Shown: piece by piece, positions 25,697 through 34,400 of the stretch
How the letters are laid out: each line of letters starts with the position of its first letter
Numbering within the stretch: position 1 is the first letter of the stretch
DNA from: JBDTSW01 sp963807385
GTDB taxonomy: Bacteria > Actinomycetota > Thermoleophilia > Solirubrobacterales > 70-9
Assembly: GCA_963807385.1 (NCBI GenBank)
Contig: CAWEBQ010000003.1
Span: forward strand, 186,001-250,000
DNA: 64,000 bases
Reading direction: 5' to 3'
Made by a program: the position numbers and the translations under genes
Notes under the pieces: generated by a model
Databases searched by the model: none
Seen by the model: the letters and a program-made list of their open reading frames with translations, nothing else
What the model was told of the DNA's origin: nothing

Positions 25697-27450
25697 GTTC
25701 CGACCCGCAGACGGCGAAACCGGGCGGGGTCGCGCTCCTCGCCGCGCTGATCCGTCCACACCGGAGGATGGTCGTGGTCGCGGTCGCGGCGACAATCGTC
25801 TCGACGATTGCGGCGCTGGTGCCGCCCTACCTGGCAGGCCTCGTCATCAACAACGTGATCGAGACCGGGTCGAGCAGCGACCTGCTCGCGATCGCGATCG
25901 CGCTGGTGGTGTCGCTGGCGGTGGCCTGGATCGCCGATCTCATCGACACGCAGGCGACCGGAGAGGTCGGCCTGCGGACCCTGATGCAGCTTCGCGAAGA
26001 CATCGTCGCAAAGCTCCACCGGCTGCCGATGAGCCACTACGACCGCGAGAGCACGGGCCGCATGATCTCGCGAATGACGAACGACGTCGAGTCCCTGAAC
26101 AGGTTGGTATCCGGCGGGATCAACCAGCTCGCTTCGAGCCTCCTGATCATGGTCGGCACGATCATCGTCATGGTGTTCCTCGACTGGAGGCTTGCGATCG
26201 TCAGCCTGTTCGTGTTCCCGCTGCTGACGTCGCTCTCGCTGGTTATCGAGCGTCGCGCGACGCCAGGCTGGGCGCAGGCCAGCGAGGCGCTGGGAACCGT
26301 CACGGCCTACGCGCAGGAGGGGTTCGCCGGGCGGGACGTGATTCGAGGCTTCGGGCAGGAAGGCCGTCACGTGGAGGGGTTCGAGCGGGTCAGTCGGGCA
26401 AGCGAGGTCGCGCACGTCCCCCCGCTGATGGCGGGGCGGCTGTTCGGCCCAAGCGCGAGCTTCGCGACCGCCCTCGCGGTTGGCGCGGTTTTGGTGTTCG
26501 GCGCGACCGAGGTCGACGGGAACGCGATGGAGGTCGGCACGGTCGTTACCTTCACCGCCTACCTGCGCCAGGCGCTCGCCCCGCTGCCCCAGCTCGCGGG
26601 CTTGTTTTCGGCGCTACAGCAGGGAGTCACCGCGCTCAACCAGATTGGCGAGCTGGTGGATGCCCCTGAGGATCCGGGTCAGCTTTCGGGCCGGGCCGTC
26701 GCGCCGCAGCTCGAGGGCCGGGTCGCCCTGGATGACGCCTCGTTCGCCTATGTCGACGACAAGTGGGTGCTCCAGGACCTCACTCTCGAGATCGAGCCGG
26801 GCGAGAGCGTCGCGTTCGTCGGCGAGTCCGGGAGCGGAAAGAGCACGATCGCCAAGCTGATCATGGGGTTCTACGCACCGCAGCGCGGCCGGATCCTGCT
26901 GGACGAAACCGACCTGCAGCAGATCGACCTCGGCTCGGCCCGTACCCAGATCGGGTTCGTCCCCCAGGAGGCCTTCCTGTTCGAGGGCACGGTGGACGAC
27001 AACATCGTCTGGGGGCGCGACTCGGGGCCGGCGGGGGCCCGCGAAGCCGTGGAAGCGGTCGGGGTGATGGAGCTGCTCGCGGCCCTCCCCGACGGCCTCG
27101 ACACGCGAATAGGAGAGGGCGGCGCCGGCCTGTCGGCCGGGCAGCGCCAGCTGATCGCGCTCTCGCGAGCGATCTTCGGCAACCCGCGGCTGCTGATCCT
27201 CGACGAGGCCACGTCGAACATCGACGTCGCAACCGAAACGCTGATTCAGCGGGGCATCGAGCGGTCGATGGAGGGCCGAACCTCGATCGTGATAGCCCAT
27301 CGCCTCAGCACGATCAAGCGGGCCGACCGGGTGGTCGTCATCGATCACGGCCGCATCGTCGAGATGGGGTCACCGGCCGCGCTCCGCGCGGCCGGCGGGC
27401 GTTACGCCCGGCTCGAACGGCAGTACGAAGAGCAACAGCCGGACGCCTGA
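25693..27450 (+). CDS. ABC exporter half-transporter with canonical Walker B and switch histidine (subunit 2)
   Basis: A 585-residue partner of the preceding gene. Six-helix exporter domain, then an ATPase domain with Walker A GESGSGKST near residues 376-384, Walker B ILDEATS with catalytic E505, and switch histidine H536 in VIAHRLSTI. The signature motif is LSAGQ (480-484) rather than LSGGQ. In a heterodimer that signature would complete the degenerate site formed by subunit 1, which fits known asymmetric exporters. It ends the operon 47 nt from a convergent sugar permease gene. Family membership is certain and the heterodimer is a strong inference from pairing and complementary substitutions. 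Confidence 0.92.
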   Translation: MSSDPQTAKPGGVALLAALIRPHRRMVVVAVAATIVSTIAALVPPYLAGLVINNVIETGSSSDLLAIAIALVVSLAVAWIADLIDTQATGEVGLRTLMQLREDIVAKLHRLPMSHYDRESTGRMISRMTNDVESLNRLVSGGINQLASSLLIMVGTIIVMVFLDWRLAIVSLFVFPLLTSLSLVIERRATPGWAQASEALGTVTAYAQEGFAGRDVIRGFGQEGRHVEGFERVSRASEVAHVPPLMAGRLFGPSASFATALAVGAVLVFGATEVDGNAMEVGTVVTFTAYLRQALAPLPQLAGLFSALQQGVTALNQIGELVDAPEDPGQLSGRAVAPQLEGRVALDDASFAYVDDKWVLQDLTLEIEPGESVAFVGESGSGKSTIAKLIMGFYAPQRGRILLDETDLQQIDLGSARTQIGFVPQEAFLFEGTVDDNIVWGRDSGPAGAREAVEAVGVMELLAALPDGLDTRIGEGGAGLSAGQRQLIALSRAIFGNPRLLILDEATSNIDVATETLIQRGIERSMEGRTSIVIAHRLSTIKRADRVVVIDHGRIVEMGSPAALRAAGGRYARLERQYEEQQPDA

Positions 27451-27496
27451 CTCCGGCCTCGACGACCGCACGCGGAGCGCTTCCCGGCTGGTTCCC

Positions 27497-28369
27497 TCAG
27501 CGCCCGAATCCGAAGTTCCAGCGCCGAACGATCCTGTACTGCAGGTACACGATCAGCCCAGTGATCAGGAACATCGTCAGCGTCATCGCAGCGGCGTACC
27601 CATAGCGCAGGTCGTCGAAGGCGGAGTCGTAGATCACCGAGGGAAGGAACGTGGTCGCCCTGTCCGGACCGCCCCCGGTGACCAGAAGCGCCGGCACGAA
27701 GGTGGCCTGGAGGCTGAAGGCCGTGTCTCGGAAGGCCAGGAGCGCCAGCGTGGGCCCCATGAGCGGCAGCGTCACCCGGCGGAATGTGTTCCACGGCCGC
27801 GAACCCTCGAGGTCCGCCATCTCATAGAGCTCCTCCGGCAGCTCCTGCCGGGTCGCCAGCGCGATGATGAACCCCTCCCCGATCGTGAAGCACGACATGA
27901 GGACGATCGCGGTCATGGCCCATTCGGGGTCGGTAAACCAGGCCGGCTCCGGCAGGCCGACCGCCCCCATCAGCACGTTCATAGGGCCGTAGAGCGGGTT
28001 CAGGAGGAAGAGCCACAGCAGGGCGTAGGCGACGTCGGGGACGACGGTGGGCAGGTAGACCGCCGTCCGGTGGGCACCCACCCGCCGGAAGTTGCGATGG
28101 AGCAGCAGCGCCAGCCCGAGCGCCCCGGCAAGCCGCAGCGGCACCGCCAACGCGACGAACACGAGTGAGTTCTCGAGCGCTTCGCGAAACAGGGGGTCGC
28201 CGAGAAGCTCCTCGAAGTTCCCAAGGAACCGGAAGTCCGGCGCCGTCAGCAGGTCGTAGCTGAAGAAGGCGAGGCTGAACGTGATCGCTGCCGGCAGGGC
28301 GATGAGGATGAACACGCCAACCGCATAGGGCCCTAGCAGCAACATGTTGCGGGCGCGCTCGCCTCTCAC
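27497..28369 (-). CDS. Sugar ABC transporter permease, MalF type
   Basis: A 290-residue inner-membrane permease of a CUT1 carbohydrate importer, with six predicted helices. The EAA loop that contacts the ATPase is DLEGSRPWNTFRRVTLP near residue 185. It is the last gene of a same-strand operon (permease, binding protein, ATPase, permease); its start overlaps the end of the ATPase gene by 4 nt. Substrate is not predictable, although neighbouring secreted glycan-active proteins suggest a polysaccharide breakdown product. Confidence 0.9.
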   Translation of the reverse strand: MRGERARNMLLLGPYAVGVFILIALPAAITFSLAFFSYDLLTAPDFRFLGNFEELLGDPLFREALENSLVFVALAVPLRLAGALGLALLLHRNFRRVGAHRTAVYLPTVVPDVAYALLWLFLLNPLYGPMNVLMGAVGLPEPAWFTDPEWAMTAIVLMSCFTIGEGFIIALATRQELPEELYEMADLEGSRPWNTFRRVTLPLMGPTLALLAFRDTAFSLQATFVPALLVTGGGPDRATTFLPSVIYDSAFDDLRYGYAAAMTLTMFLITGLIVYLQYRIVRRWNFGFGR

Positions 28370-29424
28370 AGCGCCTCGCCGGTCTCCGGGTCGAAGAGCC
28401 GCACGCCCGCTTTGTGGACGCTGAGCCCAATGGTCTCGCCCTCCGACGCGGTAAAGCCCGCAGGGGGGCGAACCGCGAGGCGCTCGTCGCCTGCCGTCAC
28501 GTGCCAGATGCGGTCGTGCCCGACAGTCTCGGCCAGCTCGAGCACACCGGGGAAGCCGTCGTCGCTCTTCGGGCCCAGCGTCGCGTGCTCGGCCCGGAAA
28601 CCTGCGATCAGGGAAGTCCCGCGGGGCTGGCCCGACTCGTCGGGGAGCGGCAGGTGCACGCTCCCGCTGCGCAGAACGCCGTCCTCGACCTCGCCACGGA
28701 CGAGGTTCATCGGTGGGTTGCCCAGAAACCCCGCGACGAACGTGTTCGCCGGCCTGTCGTAGACCTCCTGCGGTGGCCCGTGCTGCTGGAGGACGCCCTC
28801 GCTGAGGATCGCCACCCGATCACCGAGCGCCAGGGCTTCTGCCTGGTCATGCGTGACGTAGACGATCGTGATGCCGGCCTCACGCTGGAGGCGCTTGATC
28901 TCCGCGCGCGTCTGCGTGCGGAGCTTCGCGTCGAGGTTGGAGAGTGGCTCGTCCATGAGCAGGACGCGCGGACGACGGACGAGTCCCCGGGCGAGGGCCA
29001 CCCGCTGGCGCTCGCCGCCGGATAGCTCGGACGGCCGACGATCGAGAAGTTCGGACAGGCCTAGCCAATCCGCCGCTTCCTGCACCGCCCTGTCGATCTC
29101 CGGCCTCGGCACACGGCGGGCCTCGAGCCCGAAGCCGATGTTCCTGGCCACCGTCATGTGCGGGAAGAGCGCGAAGCTCTGGAACACCATCGAGACACCC
29201 CGATCGGGGGCGTCCATGTCGGTTGCGTCGACGCCGGCGATCCCGATGGTCCCCCCCTCCGTCTGCTCGAGGCCAGCGATCAGCCGCAGCACGGTCGACT
29301 TTCCCGAGCCGGACGGCCCCACGACCGCAAGCAGCTCACCGGCCTCCACCGACAGGCTCAGCGACTCCAGGGCCCGCACGTCCCCGTAGGACTTCGAGAG
29401 GTTGTCGAGCTCGAGAGAGGCCAG
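28366..29424 (-). CDS. Sugar ABC transporter ATP-binding protein, MalK/UgpC type
   Basis: 352 residues if the CTG at 29424 is used, giving (M)ASLELDNLSKSYGDVRAL, which matches the usual MalK start (MASLxLxNLxKxYG). No ATG, GTG or TTG fits that N-terminus, and upstream frame reads through the binding-protein gene out of phase. Walker A GPSGSGKST is near 38-46, the signature is LSGGERQR near 135, Walker B is VLLMDEP and the switch is THDQAEAL. A C-terminal TOBE/regulatory domain (about 240-350) is present. The binding-protein stop lies 8 nt upstream. Function: powers the flanking permeases. Confidence 0.92.
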   Translation of the reverse strand: MASLELDNLSKSYGDVRALESLSLSVEAGELLAVVGPSGSGKSTVLRLIAGLEQTEGGTIGIAGVDATDMDAPDRGVSMVFQSFALFPHMTVARNIGFGLEARRVPRPEIDRAVQEAADWLGLSELLDRRPSELSGGERQRVALARGLVRRPRVLLMDEPLSNLDAKLRTQTRAEIKRLQREAGITIVYVTHDQAEALALGDRVAILSEGVLQQHGPPQEVYDRPANTFVAGFLGNPPMNLVRGEVEDGVLRSGSVHLPLPDESGQPRGTSLIAGFRAEHATLGPKSDDGFPGVLELAETVGHDRIWHVTAGDERLAVRPPAGFTASEGETIGLSVHKAGVRLFDPETGEAL

Positions 29425-29432
29425 GTCGGCGC

Positions 29433-30677
29433 CTAGAACTGGCCGTCGGTCTCGGTAATCAGGCGCTGGAGGAGCTCCTCGACCTCGCCACCTTCGAAGA
29501 AGGCCTCCTCGAGGGCCAGGTCGGCCGTCTCCTCGACGTTCGCCCAGTTCGGCGAGATCGGGAGCCGCCGAATCCTGGGGACCGCGTCGAGGAAGACCTG
29601 ACTTGACGCGGGCTTGGAGTCCGGGTCGAGGAATGCGTCCGAGCGCGCGACGCTCCTCAGGGAGGGCACGGTGCGGCCGCCCTCCGCGGCCAGCGTCTGG
29701 CCCTGCTTCCCGGCCGCGTACTCGACGAACTCCCACGCGGCGTCGGCCTTGTCGCCCTTCGCCAGGCAGTAGGCGTCGCTGTGCAGCACGCCCGCGGGGT
29801 CGTTCAGGCGCGGGAAGGGAGCAACGTCCCAATCGAAGTCCTCGATCGTGCGGAAGGTCGGAACCTCCCGGCGGGAGCCAAGGAACATCGCGAGCTCGCC
29901 GTCCAGAAAGCGCGCGTCGAGGTCCTTCGACTCGTAGGCCTCCTGATCGGGCCCGAACTCGGCGAGCCCGAGGAAGGCCTGGAGGCCGCCACCGGACTCG
30001 GGGGTGTCGAGCGTGAACCGGCTAGGCGTCGTGGGGTCATCGACCAGCTCGCCGCCGGCAGACCAGACGAAGGGAGCCAGCCGAACGACACCAGGCTCGA
30101 CGCCCAGGCCGTCGTGCTCGGGCCGGTCCAGCTCGGCCGCGGCGGCCCGCATCTCGTCGAAGGTCCAGTCCTCGGCGGGATCGTCAAGACCCGCCTCCCG
30201 GAAGAGGTTCCGGTTGTAGTAGACGACCAGGCTGGAGACGTTCTGCGGCATGCACTTCAGCTCGCCGTCGAACGTGAAGGCCTCGAGGGGCTGCGGGTAG
30301 AACTCCTCCCGATCGAGAATCTCGCTGCTCTCGAGCCGCGGCTCGACCGGGTCGAGGACCCCACGGTCCGCGAACCCTCCGTAGTTGCGGTAGTTGATCA
30401 GGAAGACGTCGGGTGGCTCACCGCCCGCGAACGAGGTCGTCAGCTTCTGCGCGTGCGCGTCGCGGTCTGCGACCTCGATCGCGTCGACCTCGTTACCGGT
30501 GTCCTCCTCGTATGCGGCGGCAAGGTCCTGATAGACCTGAAGCTCCTCCGGGTCGCCGAAGTACTGGAAGGTGATCGCGCCTCCGTCCGCGTTCCCGTCG
30601 TCGCCGCCCCCACAGCCGGCGAGGACCAGCAGGTGCACGAGCGCGCAGGCGAGAGCTCGCCTCACCGGCCGAGCCAC
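29433..30677 (-). CDS. Sugar ABC transporter substrate-binding lipoprotein (family 1)
   Basis: A 414-residue extracytoplasmic binding protein. The signal peptide ends in a lipobox VLAGC with the cysteine near residue 22, followed by a Gly/Asp-rich tether. Mature-domain features of family 1 sugar-binding proteins are AHAQKLTTSFAGGEPPDVFLI, VVYYNRNLFREAGLDDPAEDWTFDEM, and VLHSDAYCLAKGDKADAAWEFV. Its start lies inside the end of the upstream permease gene (16-nt overlap), so translation is coupled. Confidence 0.92.
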   Translation of the reverse strand: MARPVRRALACALVHLLVLAGCGGGDDGNADGGAITFQYFGDPEELQVYQDLAAAYEEDTGNEVDAIEVADRDAHAQKLTTSFAGGEPPDVFLINYRNYGGFADRGVLDPVEPRLESSEILDREEFYPQPLEAFTFDGELKCMPQNVSSLVVYYNRNLFREAGLDDPAEDWTFDEMRAAAAELDRPEHDGLGVEPGVVRLAPFVWSAGGELVDDPTTPSRFTLDTPESGGGLQAFLGLAEFGPDQEAYESKDLDARFLDGELAMFLGSRREVPTFRTIEDFDWDVAPFPRLNDPAGVLHSDAYCLAKGDKADAAWEFVEYAAGKQGQTLAAEGGRTVPSLRSVARSDAFLDPDSKPASSQVFLDAVPRIRRLPISPNWANVEETADLALEEAFFEGGEVEELLQRLITETDGQF

Positions 30678-31465
30678 CCCGCGGACCTCGTTCCTCGCAG
30701 GAACTCTCCCTGCACGAGCGCGAAGACAACGACGACCGGGACCGTCGCGAACAGCGCGCCGGCGAGCAAGACCGAGAGGTCGTCGGGCCCGAGTTCGTTG
30801 AGCGCACTCAGGCCCAGGGGCAGTGTGAACTTCTCAGGGCTGAACAGGTAGAGGAGGGGGTCGATGAAGTTGCTCCAGTGAAAGACGAACGCAAGGGCGC
30901 CGACGGCGAACGTGGTCGGCCGCACCAGCGGCGAGGCGATGCGCAGCCAGATCGCAAACGGGCCCAGGCCCTCCAGCCGGGCGGCATCGATCAGCTCCGT
31001 GGGCACCCTGCGGTAGCTCCAGTAATAGAGGAGCACGTAGAAGGGCGTCGTGCCCAGCAGGGCCGGCGCGATAAGCGGGACGTAGGTATCGACGAGGGAA
31101 AGGTCGCTGAACATCACGAACCTGGGAACCCACAGGGCGGAGAGCGGGATCATCAGCGCGACCAGGGAGAGCCCCACCATCAGCCTTCGCGGGCGCTGGG
31201 CGAGTCGCGTCATCGCGAAGCCCGCCCAGGAGGCGGTCAGAACGGTGAGTGGGACGGCCACCATGACCACGAGGGTCGAGTTCAGAAGCTGACGGCCGAG
31301 CGGGATCAGGTCGAAGGCACGCTCGAAGCTCGCCAGGGTGAGCGGGGGGAGCAGTTCGAACCCCGGCGAGGCGCCCGGCGCACGGAACGAGCCCAGGACC
31401 AGCAGGAAGAGCGGGGCGACGAACGCCGCGCTCACCGCGAGGGCGGCATACGAGCGCCGAGGCAT
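30662..31465 (-). CDS. Sugar ABC transporter permease, MalG type
   Basis: A 267-residue permease with six helices. The EAA loop reads DAARLEGLGPFAIWLRIASP near residue 178. It is the first transporter gene of the operon and starts only 18 nt after the stop of the large Asp-box surface protein, so both may share one transcript. Position first in the operon, before the binding protein, is unusual for CUT1 systems, where MalG normally follows MalF. Confidence 0.9.
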   Translation of the reverse strand: MPRRSYAALAVSAAFVAPLFLLVLGSFRAPGASPGFELLPPLTLASFERAFDLIPLGRQLLNSTLVVMVAVPLTVLTASWAGFAMTRLAQRPRRLMVGLSLVALMIPLSALWVPRFVMFSDLSLVDTYVPLIAPALLGTTPFYVLLYYWSYRRVPTELIDAARLEGLGPFAIWLRIASPLVRPTTFAVGALAFVFHWSNFIDPLLYLFSPEKFTLPLGLSALNELGPDDLSVLLAGALFATVPVVVVFALVQGEFLRGTRSAGWLGR

Positions 31466-31483
31466 CGGCGAACCGGCTAGCGC

Positions 31484-34400
31484 CTACTCGGGCGCAGAGT
31501 CATCGTCTGGCTTCTCGGAAGCATCGTTCGAGTTCCTCCTCGCGGCCCACTTGCCGGCCCCGAGCAGGATCGCCCCCACCGCCAGCAAGGACAGCAGCAC
31601 GAACCCGGTGAACGGCAGGGAGCCCCGGTCCCCTTCGGCGGTCCCGCCGCCTCCGACCTCCCCCTCGGCGTCGAGCTCGACCACCGGGTCCACCGGGTCG
31701 TCGCTCTTGAGCCTGAGGACGCCCGTGCGCGGACCGTCCGCGGCGCCGGCCAGGGGATGGAACTTGGCCTCGAAGGTGTCGGTGGTGCCGGCGGCGATGG
31801 TTCGCGGGCGCTGGGGGTTGGTATCGACCCTGAACTCGGAGTCGCTTGTGGCGGTGAACTCCACCGAGTCGAGATCGAGCGGTGCGATGCCCGCGTTCTT
31901 GACCTTGATGTCGCCAGACTCCGTGTTACCGGGCTCGACGAAGCCGAAGTCCAGGTCCGCGTCCACTTCGATGACGGGTACTCCGACCCCCGCCGTTGCC
32001 GGCAGGGTCGCGTCCGGGGTGTCGGGGTCGTCGCTCGCGACGTGCAACGTCGAGTTGTGGTTACCGGGACCGTCGTTTGCCGTCGGGGCGAAGCTGACGA
32101 GGAACCGCTCGGAGTTCCCGGGCACGATGGTGGCCGGCGTGGCCGGCGCCGGATCGATCGAGTACCTGGGCCCGCCGCCGATCGTGACTGCGTTTACGTC
32201 CAGCTCGCCGTCGCCGTTGTTGAAGACGTCGACAGGGAGCGTGTGTGTCGTCCCGCGCGGCACTACGCCGAAGGCGAGGTTGCCGACGAGGGAGATGTCT
32301 CCGATGACCCCGCGGCCCGAGGCCGGCACGTCCACGGTGGGCTCGTAGGGATCGTCGCTCGCCACGGTGAAGGTTGCGGCCTTGTTTCCGGCCGACGCCG
32401 GATTGAAGGTCACCGTCCAGTCGGCCTGCTGGCCGGGCGGGATCGTCGCCGGCGTCGCCGGGCCGGCGACGGTGAAGTCGGCGTCGCCGGCCGTCCTCGT
32501 TACGCCCGAGACGTGGAGATCCTGTGAGCCGACGTTGAAGACCTGAATGGTGCGGGTCGCCGAGTCGCCGACCTTGACGTCCTGGAAGCCGAGGTCCGCG
32601 ACGACGTTGATCAGCGGACCGCTCGCCGCCCTCAGTTCGTAGACGCTGCGGCCGTATGTGCCCACCCGCAGGAGGGCCGGATTCACCGACTCGTCGAGCG
32701 CGAGCCCGGTGCTGTCGACCAGCGGAAGGCCTACCCCGAGCCGCTCCCAGTTGGCACCGCTGTCGGTCGTGCGCGCGACGCCGGCGTCGTTGGAGACGAT
32801 GATCGAGGCGGGGGTCGTGAAGCTGTCGATCACGACGTCGTGGGTCGGCAGGTCGGGGAGGTTGTTCGCCCCGCCGTCGGTGCCCGAGATGTCGGTCCAC
32901 GAGGTTCCGCCGTTACTGGTCGAAAAGACGTGCCTGGTCCTCTGCCCGGCCGCCGTGGCGTTGAGGCCCTCGTAGGTGACCACGACCGCATTCGCGTTTT
33001 CAGAGTCGACCGCGATGCCGCCGATCTCCTGGGCGGGGCCGCCCGTGACGGTCACGGCCGTGAACGTGGGATTGGCGGCGGTCGCGTTGGTGCTGTGCAT
33101 CAAACTGCCGTCCTGGAGGCCGACCCAGACGTCGTCGGAGGATTGGTCCGTGACATGGATCGCGGTGATCGCCGAGGCGAAGTCGCCGACCTCCGCCCAG
33201 CTCCCGGCGCTGTCCGCGCTGCGAAACAGCTTCGAGTCCGGGTTGAAGAAGCAATTACGGCACCCCAGCGCCTCGCCCGCCCATGCGTTGTCCGCGTCCG
33301 AGGGGTCCCACTCCAGGGTGAGGATCCGGGCGGTTCCCAGGCCGGCGGTGGCCCCATTCCAGCTGGCGCCCCCGTCGCTGGTTACGTTCAGGCCGCCATT
33401 GCATATCCCGAGCGCATGGTCGGGATCATCGGGGTCGACGGCAACGTCGAAGCCGTCGCAGCCCATCGCCGACTCCCAATCGGTGCCCGCGAACCCGGTC
33501 CTGCGCTCGGCCGTCCCGGTGTCCTGCATGCCGGCGTAGGTGTAGTCGTTGTCACCGCTGCCGAGACCGATGTCGATGTAGCGGATCAGGCTGGTGCCGA
33601 CGCCCTCGTTGATGTTGGTCCAGTTGGCCCCCGCGTCGGCGGAGGTCGCGATCCCGCCGTCGCTGCCGTCGTAGACGGGCGTGGTGCCGGAGTTGCCCAG
33701 ATGAGAGACGGGGCTGAACTCGAGCGCGTGGTGATCATCGTGGACCTCTCCCTCCGAGACCGGTGCCGCGCCGAACGTTGCGCCGCCGTCCTCGGACTTC
33801 CACAGCTTGGTCCACCCGGCATAGATGCGGAGCGGGTTCTGGGGGTCCACTCCCAGGGTCTCGGTGTACCAGCAGGCACAGTTCTTGGAGGCGGCCGCGC
33901 TCGCCGTCTGGTTCGTCCAAGTCGCGCCGCCGTCGCCCGAGCGATAAAGCTGCGCGCAGGCCGTGGCCGGCACCGGCGGATCACCGGGGTTGGGGCCGGG
34001 GTTGGTGCCGCACCCGACCCCGTTCCCGATCAGGACATACAGGGTCTGGTCGTCTGGCAGCGTTGACTGCGCGAATCGTGTGGTGCCCGTGATCTGGGCC
34101 TGCGGTGGGGCGCCCGGGCCAGCCAGGATCTGGGTCGGGAACGTGGCCCCGCTGTCGGTCGAGCGGTAGACGCCCGGGTCCGCGCCGCACGGCCTGGTCA
34201 CGTAGACGGTGCTCGCGTTGGCGGTGTCGATGTCGATGTCCTGGATGCAGCCCTCGGGCAAGATCGGGTTCCCGTCGTTGAAGGCCGGCGCGTTCGCGCC
34301 AAACGTCGCGCCTCCGTCGGTCGACCGGTAGAGGCCCACGGTGGACCCGACCAGCAGCGATCCGTCCTGGAGCACCCGGACGCGGAAGATCGAGGCGTCG

